From Myoxocephalus aenaeus (Eukaryota; Chordata; Actinopteri; Perciformes; Cottidae): 64,000 nt of DNA. The DNA is taken from assembly GCA_038501785.1 (NCBI GenBank), contig JBAMJR010000011.1:1996001-2060000 (forward strand), read 5' to 3'. Made by a program: the position numbers and the translations under genes. Positions 53,925 to 64,000 of this stretch are shown piece by piece; within the stretch, counting starts at the first letter, position 1; each line of letters starts with the position of its first letter. The notes beneath the pieces were generated by a model. The model did no database searches and was not told the DNA's origin. It saw only the letters and a list, made by a program, of their open reading frames with translations.

Positions 53925-55264
53925 ATAGCATGTCAAGCAAAAAGAGGAAGTGGGTGGAAAGAGAACAGCTCGGGCACACGCTGCTTTGTGACATTTACAT
54001 GTATCTGTGTTTACCTGGACATATGCAAACATAACTGCACACACACACACACACACACACACTGCCTGGTGTTCAAAGTACATATAAATGTGCACACGCA
54101 CATCCTGCAGCACTTTTGTGTGTTTCTGAGATACTCTGAATAATTCAAGGACTTATCAGAAGTCCTTGGAAACCAACACAACAAACACACAACCCACATT
54201 TATTTTACCCTCCAGTGCACCTGGAAATATGTTTTTACACTACGTGCTTGGATTTGATTCAACATCATTCTTATTCTTTTTGAAATTCCAAGTGGAGTCT
54301 GCGATGCAAAGTTGGAGAAGGGGCAACATTCTTACTCGATACCTCGGTTCAATTTCCACTAGAACTATTTCCAACTTGGAAGCTGTACCTGTCGGTACCA
54401 GACTCAGTGGTGAATAGTAATAAACTATTTGTAGAATTAGATTACAGTGGTGGACCCATGTGATCAAAACTGTTCCAATAACTCCAGAGTTGTAAAGTCC
54501 AAAAGTTCAAATGTATTGAAAATCATTAGATGTAATCATTTCTCAAATTCACAACATGTGTTTATCTTGACAGACATTCCAAACTTCATTCAAAAACTTG
54601 CATGACGTTAGATACCTTCAATTGAAGGTTCTTAAGTCATTTATAACCTTAGTTACTTGAAAATGTTGAAACCTTAAAGTAATTATATTCCACATGTGAT
54701 TCAAAAGGATTTGGATTCAATAGTTGACATGTATTCTGTGAAATGCTACTGATCAAATGTAACAGGATAAGAGTCAGCAGTGGCTCCTATTTAAGCTTTT
54801 CTTTATACTCGCGCTTGCTAACGTAGTGCCAGCCTCCACAGATGGCGTGTAAGCTCCGAACATGCACAAAGGCGCGTGTGCTCAATGCGCTGTTCGTTGC
54901 CTTATTCTACGAAACGCAAGATGGCATTAAAAGAAACTGCACTGTGAAGAAGCAAGAAGAAAGACGAGTGTAACCAAGAAACCGCCATGACCTCAACAAT
55001 GCCGAGGAGGAACTAACTGTTCATGGACTACTTTTTTTTCATTTAGTCAAGCCCTGGAAAGAAAGAAGTTGAGTATTACATTCATTATCAAGAAAGGAAG
55101 GTTGAATATCCTGTAAACAATTTGATTTGGCTGCAAAATATGCACTCAAATGAAGATTTTTAAGACTTCCTGTTTCTAAAGTAACCAAAAAACGAATTGG
55201 CCTTCTTTGTATAGTCCCTAGACGAGTAACGAGGGCTTTTATCAGTACATATTCGTGACACGTC

Positions 55265-55400
55265 TGTAAAGCTCTGATCGCAAGCTACTAAGATTCAGAA
55301 GTGCACGACCAAGCGACGCAACCCCTTCCGGATGCTTCCCGCACTACGCACAGGCCGGAGGTACGGCATTCTCCGGCCCGCGCGACACATGCCAGCTTCA
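55265..55400. promoter_or_regulatory. CpG-dense patch in intron 1, possible promoter or enhancer
   Basis: The stretch includes CCTTCCGGATGCTTCCCGC, CCGGAGGTACGGC and CTCCGGCCCGCGCGACAC, with well over ten CpG in about 130 bp. It is followed by a TATAAACTAAATAAA-type AT-rich sequence at about 55411. A second CpG-enriched block lies at 54800-54960. No transcript is proven. Confidence 0.4.
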
Positions 55401-56216
55401 CTCTGGAGAGTATAAACTAAATAAACTCTGCTTTAAGGAGGATCAAATTAACACATCCCGCCATTCCTTAAACCAAATGTCTCTTCCTGCTTCTCTCTTA
55501 CCCTTTCTATTCTTTCCTTGACATTCTCCTCTCCTCTCCTCTCACTCAACTCTTCAGTCTTCCCATCTCTCCCTTCTCATTGCACTCTTCCCTCTGTGGT
55601 TCCCATCCCCCACTTCTCTCTGAGATGAGGGCTGTCAGCGGGGTCATATATTTTACACAGGGCACCATCGACTTCTCACACACACATTCAATCTGGGATA
55701 CAGTGTTCGCTAATGGGGCAGTGGGTATGATGGGAATGGGAGATGGTGTCGGCTGGGCGAGTCCATCAGGCAGGTTATGTAAGACAGTGATGAGGACTTT
55801 CCTTGGCATAAATCTATAACCTTATGGAAGACAGTGTAGACTCCTGTACAGGACAAAGCAACTTCCAAGAGCACCAGATGACATTTTCAAATTGTTTTGT
55901 ATGTCCAACCAACTGTTGCAAAAGAAAATCAGCAAGCATAACGACACAATAACATTTATTTTTACAATTAACACTTGAAATGATGAAGGCAGTTGCAAAT
56001 GACAAGGTAGTACAACATGTAAACCATACTTTGGTGTTTCATGTTTACCTCTTTACTAAAGATTTAACTAAAGATGTTTTATTTTTTTGGTTAATCATTC
56101 ATCAGCCGGATCGCTGACATATCTCCACACATAAGTTATGTAGCCTGAGCTTCAGCAGCATCACTACCAGTCAATAGCATGGTGTCAGAGTCTGAACTAA
56201 TCCTTTAAATGGAGTA

Positions 56217-56234
56217 GTAGAGAGAGAGAGAGGT

Positions 56235-56291
<57 letters not shown>

Positions 56292-56297
56292 GAGAGA
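56217..56297. repeat. (GA)n tract, imperfect
   Basis: GA on the plus strand with GGTA, AAAG and GGGA interruptions. In the raver1 pre-mRNA it is a (CU)n tract, a sequence type bound by PTB. Confidence 0.95.
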
Positions 56298-56892
56298 CTC
56301 CACTTCTGCTGCTTCACCTGATCCAAGTGCCTTTTCCTCTCCGTCCCTTCTGTTTCCCACTAACACCACACAGTTGGACTCTTTCACCAAAAACAAAGAC
56401 ACGAAAATGCAAAATACTCACCTGTGAATATTATGCATCAAATCTATTCATAACGCAGCAATGCAAATTAGCGACAGTTGCAACACTTTTTTAATAAAGT
56501 GTTTGAGGACCAACTACCGGGAAACTACTGACCTACAGCAGCGTCTGGCAGCCTGTCCGAGGTTAATTGTTGTTTAGCTGAGGCTACTAAAAGCTATTTT
56601 ATTGAGTTTCCTTTCGAGGTTGACCGGGGGTAATAAATTTAGCCTTCTTGGTTCGGACTCAGAGCCTCCCTGTTGTTGTACTTGTGTGTGCTTTTTGAAT
56701 ATGTTTGTTCCACACAAGGGGATTGGTTGATGCCAGCTAAATAATCCAACTTGTTCCATTCCTTTCCTTATCGTAATATTCACGTGCTTTGTGAACGTCC
56801 TCATGACAAAAACAACAGTTCAAAAAGTGGCTGGTTAATTTAAGATGCGGTGTTGGGGACTGCGGGGGCCATTTATGTAACCCACGTTTAGA

Positions 56893-56937
56893 CCGGAAGA
56901 CGGTCTCACAGGAAGAAGGGAAGCGGGAATGACGTCA
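56893..56937. promoter_or_regulatory. ETS, E2F-like and CRE motif cluster
   Basis: Within 45 bp: ACCGGAAG (ETS core 56893-56899), ACAGGAAG, GCGGGAA (E2F-like, 56923-56929) and the palindromic CRE TGACGTCA (56930-56937). Such a combination is common at vertebrate housekeeping promoters. It lies 1.6 kb inside intron 1 on the 3' side of exon 1 and about 200 bp upstream of a plus-strand ORF. Confidence 0.5.
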
Positions 56938-57140
56938 TATCTCACATGTAGTCACTCAACCTGAGCACCAGTTTAAAACCAACTCTTTTGATGGGCCTGA
57001 CATTGTGGTTAGTTATTGAAAGTAAAAGTGTTTGGCGATGCTGACAGACAATCCCTCATAGTACCCGGGATACTAGCAGCACGGCATCACAGAAATTGGC
57101 CGTTTAAGGGAATCTCCCACACCGCCACACAATTGCCGCA

Positions 57141-57326
57141 ATGCCTGATTTGGTGGAAATGCAGCCGAACGCACAAACACCAGGCAGAGTGCTGGTTCTC
57201 CTCGGCAGTTTGACTCTTTCTAAGAATGTATGTCGCTACGATTCTAAAGGAATACACCATCCGCTCCTCAAGAAGGCTTGCAAGACAAGTGATGCAGGAG
57301 ACACCAAAAAGGTTTTAAAATTATAA
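57141..57326 (+). other. Unrecognised 61-codon ORF downstream of the motif cluster
   Basis: The ORF starts MPDLVEMQPNAQTPGRVLVL, later has SLTLSKNVCRYDSKG and KKACKTSDAGDTKKV, and ends at a TAA after KVLKL. An in-frame stop lies about 12 codons upstream. No family was recognised, and a signal peptide or transmembrane segment is not convincing. It is listed because of its position after a promoter-like cluster and its balanced composition. It may equally be chance, since 61 codons is not unusual in 64 kb. Confidence 0.2.
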
Positions 57327-58503
57327 ACAAGAAACATGCATGCAAAGTTCTCGTGTATAAACTAAACATAAACACCGTAAAGGAATCCGATTATAGCATG
57401 TTGTGTAAATATGGAGACTCAGAAGTCATGTATTCTGTTTAAAAAAACACAACAGTCTTAGTGAGCTGAAGTAGTTGTAATTGCAAGCGTTGTTCAAATC
57501 AATATTTATATTACACAAGTGGCATGAGAGAACTTTAACTGCACAGTACTTTATTGTCTGAAACACATTCAATTTAGCGAAGGAGCTGATTAAAATGTCA
57601 GTTTGTTATTTTGCATGTTGTATAATAAAATGTATGCTGACTGAGGGACGGATAAAGAGAAAGCAGAATCACAACAGATGTTACAGTACCTGGCAATGGG
57701 AAAAGCACACGCACATCATTGCACGGCTTGGTGCAGGGAAAATATCCAACAATGTAGTGGCAGATGGAAATGTGGATAAACTCTAATGCCGAACTGGTGT
57801 TTAAAGTGTTTTACTTTTGAACAAGTGCGTGGATAGGTTATATTGAGATAAACGTGAATGGCAGAGAAGGGACTTCATCCACAGTTTCTCCTCTTGCTGC
57901 AGGGAAAGCAACATAACTTACGAGCCCCATTCAGCATTCAGCTTTTGTACGTACACATTTAAAAGTCCATTCAGATAACATCAGTAACATTATTAAAGGT
58001 TTGTTTATATCACTATTTGTAGCAAACTATTGTAATTCAACTATACGGTTTGAGAACTGTTAAGACATGTGGCAAGTTACAATTAGATAACAATTAAGGC
58101 TAATTTAGCCTTTACATGTGTCAGATGAAGGGATCCCTTCACTCACATCATAATGAGAGTAGGACAGTAAAGTTACACGGTGTTTATTTAATGACACCCC
58201 GGCTCATGTTTATCGTTGTAACATTGGGAACCACTCAATTAAACTTCAACGCTAAAGTTCCTTAATAAGATGTTTTTATGTCGTTAATTATAAATATCAG
58301 CCGATATACTGAGTAAATTAAGAGATGAATATAGAGCATCAGAAACCGGGTCGTCACCATAACAAATAAATAAAAAAAAACGTAGCCTACATTTCCAAAG
58401 TGCGAACTAAACCAACGACGCACAGTAAGTCTCGATGTGCGTAAAAACTGGAAACTAAGTGAGGCGCGCGACTTTGCATCAGTTTGTCCAAACTAACGTG
58501 TAC

Positions 58504-58782
58504 CTGGTTCGTGGTGTCAGGCGGCAGGTTCTTAATGAGGATTTTCCTCCTGTTGCTCAGCTCCTGGCGAGTTTTGGCAAGCCTCCTCTCGATCTCCTCC
58601 GGCTCCAGGTCCGGCAGGTCGCGGAGGGTAATGTCCGAGTCGGAGGGCTGCGCCGCCGCGGCCGCCGCCTCCTCATCCCCCGGCTGCTGGCTCTCGGGGC
58701 TGTCCATCTCCGGGGAAGGTGCGCTGTCCCCGGCTAGAGAAGAGTGGACGATCGGCGGCTGGATGGATGGGGCTGCCGCCAT
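58504..58782 (-). CDS. raver1: raver1 exon 1 (residues 1-93)
   Basis: Encodes the N-terminus, starting MAAAPSIQPP. It is acidic and Ala-rich, with a run of seven alanines and the family signature EEIERRLAKTRQELSNRRK just before the first RRM strand (RKILIKNLP, RNP2-type). The exon is exactly 93 codons and ends phase 0 at NQ followed by a GTACAC donor. The start codon sits in a strong context (A at -3, G at +4), and the open frame has no better upstream ATG. The GC- and CpG-rich composition contrasts with the AT-rich introns, as expected for a first exon in a CpG island. RKILIKNLP matches raver1/raver2 at this place. Confidence 0.93.
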
Positions 58783-58785
58783 CTT
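58775..58785 (-). promoter_or_regulatory. raver1: YY1-type motif over the raver1 start codon
   Basis: AAGATGGCGGC on the minus strand, with the ATG being the initiation codon. This is the textbook YY1 element that in many vertebrate genes overlaps the translation start. It also supports the choice of this ATG. Confidence 0.7.
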
Positions 58786-58832
58786 GAGTGGCTGAGTGAA
58801 AAGTGTGAGGAGAGAGAGGCAGGGAGACCCAC

Positions 58833-58836
<4 letters not shown>

Positions 58837-58911
<75 letters not shown>
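58837..58911. repeat. (GA)n tract upstream of the raver1 start codon
   Basis: About 75 bp of GA on the plus strand, so (CT)n in raver1 sense, beginning 55 nt before the ATG. It may lie in the 5' UTR or the core promoter. Confidence 0.97.
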
Positions 58912-61156
58912 AAAAGAGAGAGTGAGTGAGAGAGAGCAAGAGAGAGCAGGTGGGAGGCGTGTCTGTTAGTGAAAGAGAGAAAGGTAAAACATCCCGTATA
59001 AAATGCAAAATAAATTGCTATTTTAATTAAAATCAAGTAAACTCCTTTATTCCTAACTGTATGCATTTTTATTGTAATAAAATAGTTATAAACGTATGCT
59101 ACTTAGGTATTTATTTGTCCGGCTGTGTAATCATCTCCAAACTTGTGCAATCATCTTTGTTTTGTTTCATTGCTGGTCATTTTGTTTTATTGGATAATGC
59201 GCAGCTGCTGCAAGCAGCGGGATTTGATTCCATTCTACGTTATTTGTTTTGAGGTCAATTTTGCTAGTTGTAACTACAGTTTGCAGCTCACGTGGTTTCC
59301 AGCATGTCCAGGCTGCACCTCGCGGACTCCTGGCGACCCCAACCGTCTGCTGAATGTATAGAAGCCAACGAAGATCCGCCAATGGCACCAGCAGACCATC
59401 AAATGTAGTTTATTCAGTGCGTATAGGCTCTTGATTTCTGCATGGCATCAATGTTGTTAACCTACTTAAATCATCCACATGTTGAGCCTGACTAGTATGT
59501 TCTGTGAACTGTATTTTTTAGACTGAATATATCCACGATTGCACAAGAGAAACTCAGTTCTTATTTTTGTTCTGTAGCCCAATCAACCAAAGTATTCTCT
59601 GAAAGAGAGAGCGAGGCCTTCATTGGAGAATATCTCCAAACCACCATAGCTTTCCTGTTACCCATGTGCATAATGTAACCATGAATGGCTGCGTGCCTTT
59701 CCTCCTTTCTACCCAAGTCATCCAGTGAATGCCAAACTAGCAGCCAGCCGAGCCTGCTTGCCTGCCCACCGTGGGTGGAAAGCTGCTCCTGGCAAACACA
59801 AAGGGAACAGAGCTCCCTGCCGAGTCCTCACAATGCCTATGTAGCTTCCGCAGGCTGCATGAGCCGCTGACTGACGCACACACACTGTAAACTCACACAC
59901 ATTAGATGCATTCACGCTCATGTAGGCCCACAGAACATGTCGGCAATTGCACACATCAACCCACGAAAGGAAATATTTAGAGCACAATTATGCCGAGGCC
60001 TAGTAAGAGACGGTGAAATCAACCTCCATCATCCAGCCTCCATGTTCTCGCTCTCTCGCCATCTGTGTGAAGCGTTTCTTGGCAGATCGGAGTCCAGACA
60101 ATCACAGTTGTCAGTGGGTGAAAATGATCTCATATTGCCAAGTGGCTGAACCAGTGGGACTGACACACACACCGACTGTACATGGATCGTTTGTATGAAC
60201 GCTTCAATCAAGCTTACGCTCAGTCCACGCCAGAGTGGGGAGTCCAAAGAAAAGGGCACTTTATGACATTTCAAACAGAAGGAATGAAGGATGACTTTGA
60301 AGAATGAAATCTCCTGTGAAAGATTCAACACGTCTTCATGGAACAGCTTGGTTCCATTCAGTATGTTATGTGCTAATAAACATATCAGACAAATGCTACT
60401 TAACCATGATGAAACCTATATGAAGGACATATGTTACCTCCAGAAGGCAATGATACCAGCTTTTATGTCATTATTGCAAGAGGATTTCCAGGTGCACTGC
60501 TAATAGAAGCGACTACTTCTTGAGCTCACCCCGTGAGTTGATTAGTACAATAATCGAGAAAAAAATGGCAAACATTCTCTGGTTGCAGCTATATCAAATA
60601 GTATTATTGAATAATCGTATCTTCGGGTTTTAAAAACATGTAAGGACGTCTTTGTAGGGTCTGTGAAATTACAATGGGCCCTATTACGATTACTTGATTA
60701 AACTAGAAAAATTGGGGCTTTATTTGGTTCCTACATCAGGTTACATCTTGTGATCACTGGTAAGCTGTGTTTCTGTTACGATTCTGTCACATCCTTAAAT
60801 TCTGTCATGTCCTTGTATATACATGTAGCATTACATGTGCGACAAATCTCAAACTAATGTAATGCAAAAGGGGAGAAATGCTCATGACCTGCAATTATCC
60901 TGTACATGTGCAAGACACATTTTATGTCCCGTTGCAATCAGCTGAAACAAAGACATTGTTTCTTGCACTTGAAAGGCCTTCAGGTGAAGTCAGCTTTTGA
61001 TCTAACTGCAGCACATACAATAGCTGGTGCCTGCTGACAGATTGGGGGACATGAATCATTGAGCAATGGTTCTCTGAAAAGACAGCAAGGACTTGCCTGT
61101 CACTTGCACAGGCTGATTTTGGAGACGCATGAATTACTGCACTAAGTGCTAAACAA
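58912..61156. other. Upstream flank of raver1, no gene recognised
   Basis: Contains a CACGTG-type E-box near 59289 and a GCCAATGG (CCAAT-type) motif near 59377, both possible promoter elements. The open frames here are short and match nothing I recognise. Confidence 0.6.
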
Positions 61157-61495
61157 CAGTGGTGTATAAAGTACCCAAAAGCCGTACTTGAGTAAAAGTA
61201 AAGATACCTTACTGGAAAATTACTCCAGTAAAAGTAAAAGTCACCTAATAAAATACTACTTGAGTAAAAGTCTTAAAGTATCTGATATTTTCTGTACTTA
61301 AGTATCAAAAGTATTTTTCTGATATAAAATGTACTTAACTATTGAAAGTAAAAGTAGAAGTACATGCTTTTAATAAAAAAGCAAAGGGTCAGAATTTTGA
61401 GAATTATGAAGTTTATTCTTTTAAGTGCTGTGGCCACCGTGACCAAGGACCAGGAGTTGTGTTGAAAATAACTGGGTTGGCTGTGATCCATCAAT

Positions 61496-61520
61496 ATATA
61501 TTATGTTCAACATAATATAT
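61496..61520. repeat. 12-bp AT-rich palindrome inside the hAT-like element
   Basis: ATATATTATGTT and AACATAATATAT are separated by one base. Confidence 0.85.
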
Positions 61521-61633
61521 TGTACCTAAGTATACTCTTGCATCTACTATGAACTTATCATCATAATTCTCCAAAAAGCAATATGACACTAAGGAGTTGT
61601 AACAGTGTGGTTATAAGTATGCTCATTCCGCCC

Positions 61634-61734
61634 GGTACCGGTCTGTGGGTCCCTTGGTACCGGGTCGTGGGTCCCTTGGTACCGGGCTGTGGGTCCCTTG
61701 GTACCGGGCTGTGGGTCCCTTGGTACCGGGCTGC
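61634..61734. repeat. 22-bp tandem repeat inside the hAT-like element
   Basis: Five starts of GGTACCGG at 61634, 61656, 61678, 61700 and 61722, exactly 22 bp apart. The unit is GC-rich and includes GTGGGTCCCTT; the last copy is partial. An A-rich stretch (61749-61800) follows. Confidence 0.92.
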
Positions 61735-61860
61735 ACAGAAAGAATGAATGAAAAATAAAAATAAAAATAAAAAATAAAAAAATAAATAAAAAAATAAAGG
61801 CCGGAACGATGTTTTATTGTGAAAAAAGACCGCATACATCCGTCTGTGGTAACCTCAGAC

Positions 61861-61890
61861 GGAATCTCTTGACACATGTCAAGAGGTTCC
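61861..61890. repeat. 12-bp stem inverted repeat inside the hAT-like element
   Basis: GGAATCTCTTGA and TCAAGAGGTTCC pair with one mismatch around a CACATG loop. Confidence 0.85.
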
Positions 61891-61936
61891 GTTACTCTAA
61901 AAATGAAACTTAAAAGTCTGTTTAATTTTGCCGGTG

Positions 61937-62030
61937 TTCTGGATTAAAACCAAGGCAGAGTATCCTGAGATCGCCAAAAAAGCACGAAAACCTGCTTCCA
62001 TTCCAACATCCTGCCTTTGTGCAGCGGGTT
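61937..62030 (+). pseudogene. hAT transposase C-terminal relic
   Basis: The frame starting at 61937 reads FWIKTKAEYPEIAKKARKPA, then SIPTSCLCAAGY, then drifts to a stop. The W...YP.IA..A....PTS..C.AG. pattern matches the hAT C-terminal dimerisation region. It is a short decayed remnant with no start or catalytic residues in view. Confidence 0.65.
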
Positions 62031-62500
62031 ATAAGTTAAGCAGTAGACTGGACTAAAGGTTTAGTTAGCAGTAGAGTCAGTAGACTGGACATAACGAACA
62101 CACACGTCAGGTGTCGTTGTCTCCCGTCTCTCCGAGGTCGGACCCGGTCTGTGAAAATATTGTCTTCACGTAACCGGTCCGTGAAGCATAAAGGTTTGGG
62201 AGTGCTGGACGAGAGGATGTAGAGGGCTAATGCATAATATTGTGATTCGCAAAACCTGCTTGGTGGAGTCTGTGTTTTTTTCTTCTTCTAGAGATAGATT
62301 TGATTTTGTAGCGAGTAACGAAGGTTTCAGGGGAAATGTATCGGAGTAAAAGTACCGGTTTTCTTTGCAAAATGTAGTGAAGTAAAAGTAAAAGTAAACA
62401 GAAATATAAATAGTAAAGTAGAGTACAGATATCCCAAAAAACGACTTAAGTACAGTAACGAAGTATTTCTACTTCGTTACTATACACCACTGCTAAACAA

Positions 62501-64000
62501 CGTTTCCATGAGAGAACAATTAATTTGTTCTCTCAGTCCCACTGGCACAAACGCATGCCATATTACACTTACAGACGGCACACGCACACTCCATTAACTC
62601 ATGTCAGCCTACACAGTCTCCCCGCACAGTTACACACACTATCCCTCAAAAGGTTTATACCTATGTGCAAGTCAAACCCCATAATAATGGGCCATGCTTC
62701 ACAAACCAAGGGAAAGAGAGATGTTAGTCCCTCTCCATCTAAAAACACAAGAGCCCTGCTGGTGTTTCAGCGTGTCAGCCAGTGATTCACAGGCTTTTGG
62801 AGTGGGTGGGTGTAGAGAGGAGAAGAAGAAAGCGGGAAACCGTTCGCCGCTCGCTGGGACTGAGAGTGTGAGAGTGTGTGGGTGGGCAGAGTGGCTGAAC
62901 GGGCAAAGCAGGCACCTGGGATCAGCTCAGTAGGCGTGAGGATGGGAGGGGGGGGGGAGGGGGGGGGGGGGGGGTTGAACCCTCAATGGTAAAGGGGTTC
63001 ATTGCGCGTGGGAGTTTGACGTTGAGCACATAGACATGGGTTTGTATCCTGTTTGATTGTACATTGTGACTATGAACACCTCACTCTGCAATCCTGTCTG
63101 GAGATATACAAATGGACTGAAGCCTCTCCCTGCACCAATGAGCCGCTGCTCTGCGCTCATAAATGACCACAGATGCAGTCCGGTGGCAGAGCTTCTCAGA
63201 TCAGAGAGATTAAGGGAGGTGTGACCTACTAAAAACAGCTGACCTGGACCCACAGGGACAATATAGGTCCCTGCCCAATTCATGTCCTAATTTCAGTGGT
63301 CATATAATAATACCTCTTCACCAGTGTCGCAGGGAAGCTAGTTTATGTGCCCAGCAAGTGAATATGTAGTAAGAAAGTTGCACATATTTTATTCTGAATA
63401 AACCCTGTTTACTTTTTTTATTTGTATTTCTTGATCTCCAGAGGCTCCGATTAGATTTATAGATTTAGTAAACAAGGAAGTAATCCTGTAAAGGTGCACA
63501 TTTGAGCAGAACATTGTGAAATCCTTCTTTGGCAGATTTTGCTGTGTAATTAGTTGTGTTGCTTTTCCACCTTTTTTTTTTAGAAAAACCCACATGATAC
63601 GTTAGAAAGATTTTAAAGCTCTTTAAATTACTTGCATGCAAGACTTGAGATGATCATACGGCTGAGATGGTTTTGGTAAACTGGGACTCTGGACTGCACA
63701 AAATATGCTGCTAGTGCATGTCTGCTGTACTACTTGGCAGATCGAGGACTGACTGAAATGACCTGAGGGAGCTTGGACACCGAGCTCAGTGCTCTAATTC
63801 ACAGCGATTTCTTGGCAGGGAGAAGCAGACAGCTCGGGAAAGAGAGGGAGAGTCGAGGAGATAGAGTGACAGTGAAAAGTAGAGAAACAGGGCTTTGTCT
63901 GGACGGTATGAATGAATGATGAAACTGATGGGAAGGTTCATGGGACATGGTGACAGGAAGACTGACAGAAACATGGGGAAAGAGCTCCTTCAGCTCTCAA
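62501..64000. other. Distal upstream flank, no gene recognised
   Basis: Holds a long G-run (62948-62974, one A interruption) and otherwise ordinary intergenic sequence. Small open frames on both strands show no known protein. Confidence 0.6.
62948..62974. repeat. Poly-G run
   Basis: Ten G, one A, then sixteen G on the plus strand. It could form a G-quadruplex, and is also a place where assembly or sequencing errors in run length are likely. Confidence 0.9.

Larger units (their letters stand above)
44067..58503 (-). other. raver1: raver1 intron 1 (14,437 bp)
   Basis: Phase 0 intron. It holds two CpG-rich patches (46315-46570; 54800-55400), several microsatellites, a LINE/SINE-type tail fragment (about 48485-48560), an ETS/E2F/CRE motif cluster with a downstream plus-strand ORF (56893-57326), and a (GA)n tract at 56217-56297. 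A 154-codon plus-strand ORF at 45338-45802 is AT-rich and unlike any protein I know. Confidence 0.9.
58440..58800 (-). promoter_or_regulatory. raver1: CpG-rich start region of raver1
   Basis: GC- and CpG-dense (GCCGCCGCGGCCGCCGCC within exon 1), unlike flanking AT-rich sequence. This fits a CpG-island promoter overlapping exon 1. The transcription start is not determined. No TATA box is obvious just upstream. Confidence 0.65.
61157..62492 (+). mobile_element. hAT-like DNA transposon, 1,336 bp, with exact 8-bp target-site duplication
   Basis: The terminal inverted repeats start CAGTGGTGTATA (left) and end TATACACCACTG (right), a perfect 12 bp. Outside them lies an identical 8-bp direct repeat CTAAACAA (61149-61156 and 62493-62500), the duplication length of hAT elements. 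Subterminal AGTAAAAGTA and ACTTAAGTA motifs are numerous at both ends. A degraded plus-strand frame at about 61937-62030 reads FWIKTKAEYPEIAKKA, then IPTSCLC and AAGY. This resembles the C-terminal hAT dimerisation region, so the element seems derived from an autonomous copy. No intact transposase exists. Confidence 0.85.

Noticed and set aside
55546..55819. Overlapping 87- and 79-codon ORFs on both strands
   Set aside because: Open on both strands with no recognisable family. There is no promoter or splice evidence specific to either.
59685..60503. Several 60-100 codon ORFs in the upstream flank
   Set aside because: Overlapping frames on both strands without recognisable protein features or splice signals that join them.

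Overview
The window is vertebrate, almost certainly teleost, nuclear DNA. Coding sequence is about 3.4% of it, split by GT-AG introns of 88 bp to 19.4 kb. It has a dozen long (CA/GT)n microsatellites and repeat families widespread in ray-finned fish: tRNA-derived SINE-like copies, a foldback MITE-like family, and hAT-type elements. There are no bacterial-style operons, rRNA genes or CRISPR arrays.

One gene accounts for all convincing coding sequence. It is a raver-type gene (ribonucleoprotein PTB-binding protein, best match raver1) on the minus strand, from the start codon at 58782 to a last, truncated exon at the left edge (32..1). I placed 14 coding exons, and every boundary keeps the reading frame: 279, 67, 308, 165, 192, 121, 83, 99, 112, 329, 94, 182, 108 and at least 32 nt. 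These give 713 complete codons through exon 13 plus a fragment of exon 14. The product has an acidic N-terminus, three tandem RRMs (about residues 79-148, 152-228 and 241-322), a GLLPEPN-containing linker, three [S/G]LLGxxP motifs of the type that docks PTB, and a Tyr/Gln/Ser-rich tail. The stop codon and 3' UTR lie beyond the left edge.

Layout: 1-7400 holds exons 14 to 7, closely spaced (C-terminal half, PTB-docking motifs). 7400-23176 holds exons 6 and 5 among mid-sized introns. 23177-24573 holds exons 4 and 3 (RRM2 and part of RRM3). 24574-58503 is two very large introns (19.4 and 14.4 kb) around the single 67-nt exon 2. 58504-58782 is exon 1 in a CpG-rich start region with a YY1-type motif over the ATG and a (CT)n tract just upstream. 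58783-64000 is upstream flank with a 1.3-kb hAT-like transposon that carries an exact 8-bp target-site duplication.

No clearly new multi-gene system is visible. The points most worth a second look are: dinucleotide repeats lying 11-52 nt from splice sites of three raver exons; an intronic ETS/E2F/CRE motif cluster upstream of an unrecognised 61-codon plus-strand ORF; isolated CpG-rich patches inside intron 1; the hAT-like element with its internal 22-bp satellite; and a tail that looks unlike the mammalian RAVER1 and RAVER2 tails as I remember them.
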